64,000 nucleotides of DNA from Planoprotostelium fungivorum (Eukaryota; Evosea; Variosea; Cavosteliida; Cavosteliaceae), in NCBI GenBank assembly GCA_003024175.1, contig MDYQ01000207.1, positions 62,001-126,000 on the forward strand, written 5' to 3'. The notes beneath the pieces were generated by a model that worked only from the letters and a program-made list of their open reading frames with translations, did not search any database and had not been told where the DNA came from. Shown in pieces: positions 21,301-31,794 of this stretch; positions within the stretch are counted from its first letter, which is position 1; each line of letters begins with the position of its first letter. The position numbers and the translations under genes were made by a program.

Positions 21301-22522
21301 CTCTCACGAATGCATTCAACTTCTCTTCTTCCACGACCTTCTCGTGTCTGTCTCTGTCCACGTTGAACGCTCTTCTCAACAAGTCCACGAGGTCCGGAAT
21401 ATTGTCGGAAGAATTCATTTGGAGTGTGGGTGAAGGGGAGATGGGAGGTGACAGCATCTTCTTGTTCTTCTTCTCTTCTTTCGATTTCAATTTTTCCAAT
21501 TTCTTCGCCTCTTTTTCGATTTGTTTCTGTTGCTTCTTGTCCAAAACTGGTGACGCTACCTCCTTCTTCGCGTTCGCAGATTTCAGTATGGCAGACAGGG
21601 CGCAACGGTACACCGTCACGACATCCATCTCGCTGAGGCTGATCTACAACGTTCTGAGTGAATGAAATCTCGTGGAAATCTCGTGGAAATCTCACGTTCA
21701 ACCACTCTTCAAATTGCTGGATGGGTTTATCGGGAGGAAGAAAGGAGGCTTCTGTCAGAGGTGTCCTCTTCTTTCTCATCTCATCAAGGGGAGTAGGCAA
21801 CTGACTGATGCTCTTGTAGAGCTCATCGAAATGGTCTAATACCTTGTCCGATAGCGTTCCCTTTCTGAAGATGTGAGTCACGATGTGATTCGATGACGAT
21901 CGAGGCGATCGTGATGTGATGGGAGATGATGGACGTCCACGATCATGTCAATCACATGGTTCGATTCAGAGCGGCAGTGCTGAGTTGGCGTGCCAGGTGA
22001 CGTTTCCCCACACGACTGACCCGACTGTATTTCTTCGCCCAACCGTCAATCTTGAGGGTCGCATCGTCCTAACATGTCATTAAAGAGGTGGATACGAAGT
22101 GACCAGTACTTGGGATGGTCGAAGTGATTGGATGTCTCGCATCTTGTCGTAAACAGCGGTTTTGATGTCTTTCAGACGCTGTAAAACAGATTCTGGGACC
22201 TTCTTTCCCTTTCCAATGGCTGTCGATGATGTGAGATGAAGAAACGTAAGATCTTCCAATGTGACTGATCGAATCACCTTCTAGAAAGAATCCCAGCTGT
22301 TCTTGTGCTTTTCTGTAGGCTTCTTCTGCACCACCCAGACCAACAGATTTCTCGAGTTGGGAGGCTAGAATGATACGTCTACACATATTCATCAGTCTCT
22401 TCACCTATTTCAAGACAAGGTCTATACCTTCTCAACTCGGATGATGCATCGTCCTCCCCAATAAAACTATCGTCTTCGGCAAGTTGATCTAGAATAGAAC
22501 CACGAGGTTCAACGGTGCCCAT
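18384..22522 (-). CDS. Munc13/BAIAP3-type MUN-domain protein (MHD1 and MHD2)
   Basis: MUN proteins tether vesicles and prime SNAREs for exocytosis. The start at 22522 gives MGTVEPRGSILDQLAEDDSF, with many short introns downstream. The middle has a Lys/Glu-rich coiled region (KQIEKEAKKLEKLKSKEEKK, about 21480-21540). MHD1 is visible as IINMSDVFEPWITRWIDKTF and SLLKWTKDAVDADK (about 19985-20080), matching the FxPxVxxWLxxTxxKxxEWVxxAxExD pattern of Munc13. MHD2 reads IRALLDYVDEQLSRCDDHMS and IFRSFLTTLWESLVSV (about 18890-18990), followed by FIDPLKFLFHANGVGLKMEK and GLYVVKTEALNELWDML, which fit the final MHD2 helices. I saw no C2 domain. The length is near 1,150 residues. It is divergent from the ABHD11-like gene, with 116 bases between starts. 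Confidence 0.72.
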
Positions 22523-22638
22523 CCCTTTAGAGTATGCAGCTACATTCATCGATCGAACACAGAATGGTCGCCTTCCGTTTCTGGATCAAATATTTGAACC
22601 ATGAAAAAACAAACGACAACGATTCCAGAAGATCGAAC

Positions 22639-23813
22639 ATGATGTTTCGCAGGAGTGTCCAAGATCCGGTGAGATGGCGTAGTTTCAGCTCGGTCAAGTC
22701 AGTTCCTTGCATTCAATTCATCCATGTTCAGTGACAAATCAGATCTTCAGAACCTCTATTACACAGCCAGATCGTGAAACCGCCTGATCTAGATGCGAAG
22801 AAACATCCCATCTTTGTTCTGCACGGTCTCTTTGGAAGTCATCAGAATTGGAGGGCAGTAGGGAAAAGGATTGCCTTCAACACGTGTGGTGAGACATCTT
22901 CTCCATAGGTGGCCATATCGTCACGACACCACCCACCTGTTCAATCGTTCATCTGTTGATCCTTCCACAAGCTCCCGTTCACCTCATCGATCTTCGCAAT
23001 CACGGTGCATCTCCCCACACCTCCTCCCACACCTACGATCTCATGTCGCAAGACATCATCCGCTACATGGAGTCCACTCAGACACCCGTCGCCACTCTCA
23101 TCGGACACAGCATGGTATCCATCTCGATCCCATCATGACGTCTAAACGAAATCGAGGGAGGTAAAGTGGCCATGCATGTGGCTCTCGATCAACCCGAACG
23201 ATTCGATCGACTGATCGTCGTGGACTCATCACCGGTGGATTACGGAGAGATAGGAGAATTCTCTCGTTACGTGCAGCTGATGAGACGGCTGGATGTAGAA
23301 TCGTTGAAGAGTAGGAAGGAGGCGAACGATCGATTGGCACCTCATATTCCGGTACCTTCTTCTCTTCCTTTCCATCATGATGACTGATCATCGTGATCAT
23401 CACATCACCATCACACGTGTCACATTCATGACATCATACAGGAAAATGGAATGAGACAGTTCATCCTGTTGAACCTGCGCGATGTTTCAAACACATCCAA
23501 TCCTCAATTTCGATGGAGGGTCAATCTCGATGTCTTAGAACAAGTGAGTCCCTCTCTTCTCCTCTTCTCACCTCTTCAGTCACTCTATCACGTGAGAGAT
23601 TTTCCAGATCAGGGAGAGAGAAGATTCGAGAGACCCACTCTCTTCATCGGCGGTGGAAAGTCTAGACACATCACGTCGGATCATCATGATGTGATCGCGA
23701 GACTCTTTCCGTCTCATAGAATCGAATTCGTTCCAGATGCTGGGCACTGGGTGCAAGCGGAGAAACCAGACGAACTTGTAGATCTCGCAACTCGTTTCCT
23801 CAATGAGAAATGA
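22639..23813 (+). CDS. ABHD11: ABHD11-like alpha/beta hydrolase, probably mitochondrial
   Basis: An alpha/beta hydrolase of the YbfF/ABHD11 group (esterase/lipase class; ABHD11 in animals is mitochondrial). The first exon, MMFRRSVQDPVRWRSFSS, is basic and Ser-rich like a matrix-targeting leader. After an intron the frame reads PIFVLHGLFGSHQNWRAVGK (oxyanion loop HGLFGS), VHLIDLRNHGASPHTSSHTY, then the nucleophile elbow GHSMG (about 23103-23115, Ser in G-H-S-M-G), GKVAMHVALDQPERFDRLIV and VDSSPVDYG. The last exon has RPTLFIGGGKS and the catalytic His in VPDAGHWVQAEKP, ending FLNEK at 23813. Four introns of 45-110 bases are used. An AATAAA at 23855 marks the 3' end. The catalytic acid is probably the Asp in the intervening exon, not assigned here. 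Confidence 0.88.
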
Positions 23814-23854
23814 AAGAGTGTGCATTGCATCGCACCTATGATTCGTACATATGA

Positions 23855-23860
23855 AATAAA
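23855..23860 (+). terminator. AATAAA poly(A) signal of the ABHD11-like gene
   Basis: AATAAA lies 42 bases past the stop at 23813. A minus-strand AATAAA for the facing receptor gene is at 23905-23910, so the convergent 3' ends lie within 60 bases. Confidence 0.55.
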
Positions 23861-23904
23861 TATTCACCAAAGAGAGGAATCTTACGCCCGTGATGATTGT
23901 GACT

Positions 23905-23910
23905 TTTATT
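23905..23910 (-). terminator. AATAAA poly(A) signal overlapping the first receptor's stop
   Basis: On the minus strand the stop and signal run together as TGAATAAA, giving a very short 3' UTR. Confidence 0.55.
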
Positions 23911-26900
23911 CAAAAGTGGGCCATTCCATAGGCATCGGGACCAGCATTCAGGATGGGGGGTGGTGATCGAGACCTCTCCTGCGGCCTCTCGTGCTGCAGC
24001 CTCGTTCCAGCGACTCTCATCAATATTCTGTTCTCTGCCACCGACTCTGTGCTGAACGGTTCGTCAGAGATGATCGCACGAACGGCTCACCATGATGTGA
24101 TCATGTCTTTCCACGAATTGGGTATGGTGTTCTTGATGCCATCTTCGATCTGAAGGGAATGAGAACAAGTACAGAGGGAGAGACAAACCTGCCGACGTTG
24201 CGTCATCTCGTCAAAGATGATGCCGAAAGAGTATCTGTCTGTCGTCAGCTAATATGATTCTCCATAGTGGTGGATAACTCACACGTCTCCTTCTGGACTC
24301 AGTCGGTTGTTCTTCATCACTTCTGCTGCCTTTACAAATCAGAGGAATTATTCGTACGGAAACTCACCGTGTACTTGTTCATGTACTCTGGCGTGTCATA
24401 CACTGTCTCTGCTCCGTAAGCTGACAGCTTGACCAGATGTGTGGAAGAGATGTAGACCTTGCGAGGGCAGAGTCTGCCGTGTATGAAGCTGTTCTCGTGC
24501 AGATAGGTCACAGCTGAGGCGATCTGCTTCATTCTGATTATCGGTCAGAATACGGATGAGAGATGAGGGTTCACATGGTCAATATCTCTTCGTTGGTCCA
24601 TTTGATTGCTCGAATGATCAGCTGTAGGTATGTCAGCCAATCTTCGCATGTGATGCAGACATTGACGGTGTCTTCCGTCATGATGGTGGTCTTCGCACTC
24701 ACATCATGAAGAGAACCATGCTTCATGTAATCCACCACCAGACATATCATCTGTTCCTCTGTATACAGTCCAAGATGCATCAAGATGTTTGGATGATGTA
24801 TGTCCTGCTCTCTCGTCACTCTCCTCTCTTTCTCTCCTCTCTTCTCTCTTCTCACCTTCAGTCTGTTACCTTCTGTCATCAGCTGCTTTGCCTTCTCTCT
24901 GTCTTTTGTCTTCTTGACAGCCACGTCAGTCGTGTGTGACTTGCTTGCAAGGTAGATGATGCTCTTTGCGCCTCTGCCGATCTCTTCTTTCGTCTCTACA
25001 TCCTGTTCTCTGTCATTTCTACGATATAATACGTAAATCATCTTCTCACATCTAATGGTTCCAGACTGAGAACTGAGAACTTATTATCCCTCTTCTTTCT
25101 CCTCGCGATTAAAATGGCGATGAGCACGACCACTGTACAAAGCGTCATTTTCTGTCATCATCTGTCGTGACACTCACACAAGATGATGGGAACGATGCCA
25201 GCGATAGCGATCAGATACATCTTGTTGTACCCTCCTGCAGAGCCACTCGCAGGCGACAGCTCAGAGATAGTCTGAGAAGAGCTGACAGGCACAGGTCTAC
25301 CGAGAGTGAAGTTTGTGAGATGACTGCACAGACACGTCACACTCTTCTCTGCCACTCTTGTGCTGCATCCTTCTCTACTCCACGATGACGTCATCTGCTT
25401 CCAGAACAGACATTCATGCTCTACTTCTCATTCAGTCGTCTGTCTCTCCTTTCATCTCACCTCTTGTGATGTTGTCATCTTCTGTGATGGTTATCTCTAT
25501 CTCTATCAGAGATGCTGCATTCGTCACGTTAGCGTGGGTGTCGTCGACGTACAGACTGAGACCGACGAAACGATCGATGCTGTTCTGTGTCAGCTGAGAG
25601 ATGACGTCATATGATATCATCACGTGGTCCATTGTACGTCGACAGGGAAAGGAATGACAGGTATCTGACACAGAATGACAGAGACGGGTGTGCTGCCGTT
25701 ACCCTGTGATACGCTGCGAATGACTGAAGCAGGAAGAGAGAAACTCGTCCTGTTATTCTCTATGCTCCCCGTCACGTCGCCGGCGTTCTACAACGATCAG
25801 CGTCTCACTCTCTTTCCCTCCTCACCGGTGATATCTTAGACGCGTAGATGCTGACTCCCACGGAGCTGTTGTATATGAACTTTGTGTCTGACGTCAGCGC
25901 GGAGAAGGAGATGTCTTCTATCGTCTCAAATAGTTTAGGAATGGACTTGAGATCGATTGAGTCCAGTGGATTTTTGTATGTCAGGGGAAGACTGGATAAC
26001 TTTGGATAGCCCACAGATTGCAGTGAGACGGTGATGAAAGAGGTGGGAAGATCGTATGGAACGGTCAAGTTGAGCCGGAAGGTGGCACCGGAAATCGATT
26101 GACACTTTGCAGCAAAGGAGAGGCACAGATTCGCATTGGCGCCCGCATTTTGACCTGACGATGATCATCGTCGGTCACTCGATGTGATGATGCTTTAAGA
26201 TGCGAGAGGAGACTCACCACTCACGGTGATGATCTGTCCTCTGATCTCCGCCGATAGAGTGGGGGGAGGATAAGAGAATAGAAATCGAAGGGCGGAGCGG
26301 CTGGTGTTGTCTGAGAGGGTGAAAGTGGAATTGGGACCTGAGCCGGCGGGCAATCTGGCCACCACCGTGTCGATCGTCTGGGAGATGATGGTGATGTTTC
26401 GGTTGTTGCTCGTGACACCCGAAGAGAGAGGGTTGTAGAAGAAGCCTATAAGCGTCACGTTTCCACCGTCCGTGGTGAGGTATGATGTGTCGATGGAAGA
26501 TATCATGGAGCTCTTCCAGAGGATCTGCGACGTATTACTGTTATACTGGATGAGTTGTCCGTTGTTAGATAGTGTGACATTGTAGATCGTGTAGAATGAG
26601 CCGGGGATGCCTCTGCCTCCATTCGATCCACTTGACCAGGTGGCAGGGGGGTTAGGAGTGGTACTGTTGTAAATCACTAAGTTTCCATCTATTATAATAG
26701 TCAAGATCGATCTTCTTCTCATTCATCACCATCTTGTAAAATGATGCGCCGATACGGATCAGAGCCGCCATTAGCGAAGCCGACCGTTCCCCATCTTGAG
26801 ACGGATGAATCCTGATAATGCACGACGTGAGCCTCCAGATCCGTTGAGAACTGAAACGATCATTCGATCATCCCATTATTGTAATCACTCACGGTCAGTT

Positions 26901-27096
26901 TCCATTGCCCGTTCGGTGAGACGAGAGGGAGAGAGGTACCTGTTGTATCCACCCTGTCTTGATAATTTCCAGCGAACTCAGCGTACAGGGCTGTGAAGCC
27001 CGAAAAGAGAGGGCCGGTGTTGGTGACACTCGGATTATCGTATGCATGAGCCGAGAGAATCACGTAGAACAGACAGAGGACGATGAGACGGCTCAT
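23910..27096 (-). CDS. Lectin-TIG-GPS receptor with cytoplasmic pseudokinase (copy 1)
   Basis: A single-pass receptor of unusual design. MSRLIVLCLFYVILSAHAYD is a signal peptide. A B-type (bulb) lectin domain follows (DGNLVIYNSTTP, LSNNGQLIQYNS, about 26530-26700), then an IPT/TIG-like segment (TTDGGNVTLIGFFYNPLSSG) and a GAIN-like region (VGVSIYASKI, IDRFVGLSLYVDD, SLIEIEITI). A full GPS motif is present at about 25300-25410: ECLFWKQM, WSREGCSTR, CLCSHLTNF, with the HL/T cleavage triad. One helix (MYLIAIAGIVPIIL plus VVVLIAILIA) leads to a basic stop-transfer and a kinase fold: GRGAKSIIYLA loop, VAVKK lysine, HPNILMHLG. Catalytic motifs are lost: HRD is HGR in FIHGRLCPRK and DFG is AYG in VKLSAYG. 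The C-lobe keeps DVYSFGIIFDEM, and a 40-residue tail ends YGMAHF. About a dozen short introns. It probably signals by scaffolding, not phosphotransfer. Confidence 0.8.
24366..25405 (-). repeat. Blocks nearly identical to the second receptor gene (28471-29480)
   Basis: Stretches 24366-24535, 24745-25010 and 25149-25405 match 28471-28641, 28815-29100 and 29238-29480 almost base for base, including intron pieces, whereas the ectodomain exons of the two genes are strongly diverged and the intervening pieces are less alike. The conserved part encodes the GPS, membrane helix and pseudokinase. Confidence 0.8.
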
Positions 27097-27499
27097 CTTG
27101 TGGTTTGATTCTGTCTAACTGGAATCTTTCTCTATTCACCCGCTGTATGGCACATCCTGCCATTCACTGTCACATCATTCTGGAGTCTAGAACATCAAGT
27201 GTTTTTTCGTTTCGATTCAACACGAGGCCGGTGGTGGGCTGTTCATTGTACGAGCGGACACGTCTCTGTCCAGTTGGCATGCAGAGACTTGAGTATGATC
27301 GCCTCTCACGTCGATCCGCAGTGATCCTCTTTGTGTAATGACAACAACGGACGTGCCTGTAACATCCACCAGTGCACGACCGTCAATCTATTCCGATCAA
27401 CCTCTCTTCACATCATCTGTTCGCTCACGGATCGTGTCACAGCGAAGAAAATTAAAATACACATGTTCGTCTCTCGTCTTTATGCAAATAGAAAACAGT

Positions 27500-27715
27500 T
27501 TAGTGGGTAGCCTTCTGCTTGTAAGCCTCGGCCTTGGCGTCGTGGCTCGACTCGTCCATCTTGTCCTTGGCAGCGTCGATGCCGGCGTTGAGACGAGTGC
27601 CGATGCTCTGGTCGGAGTCCTTGGCGACCTCCTTGTTGGCCTCCTTCGAGCCGGTGGCAAAGGTAGACTGGACAGACTCTGAGACGTAGTTGGCAGCGTT
27701 CTTGATGGTTTCCAT
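27500..27715 (-). CDS. grg1: Grg1-like small stress/glucose-repressible protein (71 residues)
   Basis: An intronless 71-residue hydrophilic protein starting METIKNAANYVSESVQ and continuing KEANKEVAKDSDQSIGTR and SSHDAKAEAYKQKATH. This is the pattern of the fungal Grg1/CCG-1 family (glucose-repressible, clock-controlled genes of Neurospora), whose members begin METxKNAANYVSE and repeat SKEANKxVAKDS. The molecular function is unknown; transcripts in fungi rise on starvation and stress. The composition is almost all helix-forming, LEA-like. The gene lies between the two receptor paralogues on the same strand, is not spliced, and uses the most common codons. It may be a lateral acquisition from fungi or an old shared family; see the findings. 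Confidence 0.82.
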   Translation of the reverse strand: METIKNAANYVSESVQSTFATGSKEANKEVAKDSDQSIGTRLNAGIDAAKDKMDESSHDAKAEAYKQKATH

Positions 27716-28057
27716 TGTTGTTTGTGTGTTGTTCTGTTGTTTGTGTTCATGTGGCCAGTCAACGGATGAATGCGTAAGATGAAATCTACCGGTGTTCTCG
27801 CTTGATTCTGATGGATGAGATGCCACGCGGCGTGGAACACGGCGAATACCTGTATATTTAGAATTACGTATGGAGTGTCAATCAGGAGATTTCAGCCTAA
27901 TCCACGCGCACTACGATGTTAGCCATACCTCTGTCGCTTCAGCGGATGAACAGGCAGAGTGGTATTTTGGATGTCTATCATCAACGACTCGAAAGGCTCA
28001 AAGATGATGTGAACATCTTCCGGTGTCATGTTACAACATCGTTCTATTTCAGCTTCC

Positions 28058-31000
28058 TCAGACATGAATGGTACCATAAGCGTCAGTGACTTGGACAGGT
28101 GCATCATCGAATTGTCCACTCCCCTTCGATTGTTGGTTTAGACGTTTTCCCAACATTCTCATCGATATCCTCTGTTCCGACTCTTGTGTGCTGTGAGAGG
28201 TCAATGTTAAATGTAATTATCTCGTCTCTGACTTACCATGCCCTGACGATGTCTCTCCATGCATCAGGAGCGGCACCCTTGATATCGTCCTTCACTCTTC
28301 TGCGACTCATCATCTCATCAAAGATGACACCGAAAGAGTATCTGTCTCATCGTCAACCTCTAAAAGTTCACGATGATGCACACATGTCTCCAGCTTCCGT
28401 CAGCTGTTTGTCTCTCAAATCTTCCGCAGACTGCCACGCCGTTAGAAGAGACGAAGAGATGAACGAAAGACTCACCGTGTACTTGTTCATGTATTCTGGC
28501 GTGTCATACACTGTCTCTGCTCCGTAAGCTGACAGCTTGACCAGATGTGTGGAAGAGATGTAGACCTTGCGAGGGCAGAGTCTGCCGTGTATGAAGTTGT
28601 TCTCGTGCAGATAGGTCACAGCTGAGGCGATCTGCTTCATTCTGTGTTCCAACGTTAATTGATGAGATGGGTGATGGACACTTACATGGATTGTATCTCT
28701 ATCAAGTCAAAGAAAGTTCCCTTCGCCAAGACCTGCTGATGTCAGATTTCTTGTCGCGTAGATGATGCGATGATCATCGTGCCGACTCACATCATGAAGG
28801 GTGCCCTGATGCATGTAATCCACCATCAGACATGTCATCTGTTCCTCTGTATACAGTCCAAGATGCATCAAGATGTTTGGATGATGTATGTCCTGCTCTC
28901 TCGTCATTTTCCTCTCTTTCTCTCCTCTCTTCTCTCTTCTCACCTTCAGTCTGTTTCCCTCTGTAATCATTTGCTTCGCTTTCTCTCTGTCTTTTGTCTT
29001 CTTGACAGCCACGTCAGTCGTGTGTGACTTGCTTGCAAGGTAGATGATGCTCTTTGTGCCTCTGCCAATCTCTTCTTTCGTCTCTACATCCTGTTCTCTG
29101 TCACTCTATGCATGCGTGTATGTTTCTCACGTCCTGAGGTTCCAGACTGAGAACTGAGAATGAACTGCTCTTCTTCTTCCTCGTGATCAAAACAGCGATC
29201 ACAACGACCACTGTAGAAACTCATCTTCCGTTATCATCTGTCGTGACACTCACACAAGATGATGGGAACGATGCCAGCGATAGCGATCAGATACATCTTG
29301 TTGTACCCTTCTTCCTCGCCATTCGCAGGCGACAGCTCAGAGATAGTCTGAGAAGAGCTGACAGGCACAGGTCTACCGAGAGTGAAGTTTGTGAGATGAC
29401 TGCACAGACACGTCACACTCTTCTCTGCCACTCTTGTGCTGCATCCTTCTCTACTCCACGATGACGTCATCTGCTCCCAGAACAAACACTGCAAGTCTGA
29501 AAGTCTCAGTATGCAAGTGTCAGATGTGTCGTACCATTTGTGGTGGAGTTGTTTGGAAGAGAGATGGTAATCTGTATGGGAGGAGAGACGTTCCGTACGC
29601 TCACGTACGTATCGTTTACGTACAGGCTCAACCCGATCAAACTTCCCACTCTATGATATCATCAGCCAGTGACGATTGGTGACGTCATCTTACGTCATCC
29701 ACGTGTCTCCCTGTGGAAAAGGATTGATGGAAAATTGACTCAACACCACAGACAGTCTCGTACCGCTCACGTTCGTCGACACATCAGCCGTCGACAGACT
29801 TCGAATGATCGACGAGGGGATGATAAACTGGGTCTCGTTGACCCCGATTGCTCCCTCGAAGTCACTGTCGTTCTACAACAGTCAACTCCTCCCTACTCCT
29901 CCCTCTCACCTTTCTGATGACAGAAGCGTAGATGGACACCCCCGTAGAGTTATCGATGGAAAATGTGTCAGAAACCGTCAGCGCTCTTTCCACGAGATTC
30001 TCCACGGCGGACGACAGACTTCCCGGCGATGCTCCACCAGCCGTCAGGTCTTCGAGAGATTGAGACGGGCTCGTGTACTCAAAATCTCGTCGGAAAGTGG
30101 CAGAAGCATTGAACCAGGTGAGAGATACGGTCAGCTGACCCGATGCGACCGATGATGGCACGATGAAGAGAGCAGAGAAGACGGATCCACTGACGCTCTG
30201 ACAAGATGTACGGATGAGGGATATACAGAGAATAGACGGTGAGTCAGAAGGACCAGCGTTGGTACCTGGTTGGATGAGATGACATCATCGACGGTGAGCC
30301 GTCTTTTCACCGGATACATTGATGAGGAGGGGTTCAGATTGGATGAAGAAGGAAGGAGAAGGATAAGAGAATGGTATGGCCAGTGTCGATTGGCAAGCTC
30401 CCAGAGTGAGCGTCAGATTCAGGCCAACTCCTCCTGGTATAGATACGTTTGCCGTCGTTGTGGAAAAGCTCGTGAGTGGGATATTATAGATTGTGCTTCC
30501 CATCTGCATTGTGCCGGAGGATAAGCGGTTAAAAACTCCATGCAGAATGAGCAACCCTCCATCTGTAGTCACCTCGCTCACATCGATGGAGTGGATGATC
30601 GAGCTGGACCACCACAGAGTGGATTCGGTCTGGTTGTACTGTTCTATTCGTCCGTCGTCGGTCACGGTCAGATTATAGATGACCGGTCGAGGTTCAGAGA
30701 TGGCTCGACCGCAGGCCCCCAGCGAGCTGGCCCAAAGAGCTTGAGAAGTTTCGCCCGCCTTTGTGGACACATTATACCAGACCACATTTGCATCTGCATT
30801 CCAATCACCTTGTCATTCTTCGAACGCCTGCTCACCACTTTGAACTCCCAAAAAGAAAGAGGTACCAAAGACGTCCGCGAATGGTGTCGGACGCCACCTC
30901 CAAAACGAGGGATCCTCATAGTGGACCACTTGAAGCCACCCATCGCTCGAAAACTGACCGTATCGTCAGATCTTCTGCACATCATTCGAATGAGTATCAC

Positions 31001-31204
31001 CGTCAACTGCCACTCTCCACTGGAGGAGATGACGGGATAACTATCGTTAGAGTTGGACAATTGATGGGATGGATTGTTACTATACACAGCGAGCCACCCA
31101 GAAAAGAGAGGGCTCGTGTGATTCACGAGCGGTAGGGGATCGTTGATATCCTGACCGAATGCAGAATAGACACATACCACGAAGACGAGGCATGTTTGCA
31201 TCAT
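28058..31204 (-). CDS. Lectin-TIG-GPS receptor with cytoplasmic pseudokinase (copy 2)
   Basis: A tandem paralogue of the gene at 23910-27096. MMQTCLVFVVCVYSAFGQD is the signal peptide. The lectin-like ectodomain reads NHTSPLFSGWLAVYSN, VISSSGEWQLTV, then VIYNLTVTDDGRIEQYNQ. A TIG-like segment follows (TTDGGLLILHGVFNRLSSG), then GAIN-like strands (GVSIYASVIRK, LIGLSLYVNDTYVSV). The GPS is intact: QCLFWEQM, WSREGCSTR, CLCSHLTNFTLG (about 29370-29470). The membrane segment is MYLIAIAGIVPIIL plus the next exon. The kinase fold keeps VAVKK but has HGR for HRD and AYG for DFG, as in copy 1. The C-lobe reads YSFGVIFDEMMSRRRVKDDI and the tail ends VTDAYGTIHV at 28058. Ectodomain exons differ far more from copy 1 than the GPS-kinase part, suggesting different ligands feeding one output. 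Confidence 0.8.
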
Positions 31205-31794
31205 CTTGGTCGCTTCGTTTCGCTAAACCGACTCGCGTCCCGACACAGGCTGTAAACAGACAAATTTGACGCACACGTGCCAACGGCCCTTTCTGAGGAG
31301 TTGAACTCTTCTGAACAAGCACCCCTCAGTCGAGCTCGATCACAGTTTAGCCGACTTAAGTGTGAATGGCTCTTTAAGAGGATGGAACTTTGGTCCGAAT
31401 TCCTTCCCCTTCCATCGACCGAGGCGTTTGCGTCACCGGTGTCTGTGCAATTGGCTCAATGGAATAGGCAGTCCCAGCACTTCAGATCAGTCAACGCAAC
31501 CAGACTTCGGAGCAAACGGAAATCTGAGAAGAAATGCCAGCGGAGATTAGGTGTGACCGTAACCGTGGTGACTCTCGGCTAACCTTCGTATTGAATTGAC
31601 ATTTGATCGTCCCGGTGTCCCAGCCTAAAATCTCCGGTCTATGCAGAGTGCGTATTTTCAACACCGGAGGGGCTATCGGAGCGTTGACGGATAATAGTGG
31701 TTACTTGAGCGCAGACGGCACCCGCCTCACCACATCACCATCGCATTCCAAACTGGCGATCGAAAGAGAACACGTGCACCATCATCACACGATC
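31205..31794. other. Intergenic region with no supported gene
   Basis: About 590 bases between the start of receptor copy 2 (minus) and the next plus-strand gene, so it should hold two divergent promoters. Open frames at 31277-31582 and 31603-31794 show no recognisable motif; the second runs in frame into the next gene and could be a longer N-terminus. Confidence 0.35.

Noticed and set aside
27919-28119. 66-codon minus-strand frame overlapping the end of receptor copy 2
   Set aside because: It is out of frame with the spliced receptor tail, which gives a coherent C-terminus ending at 28058.
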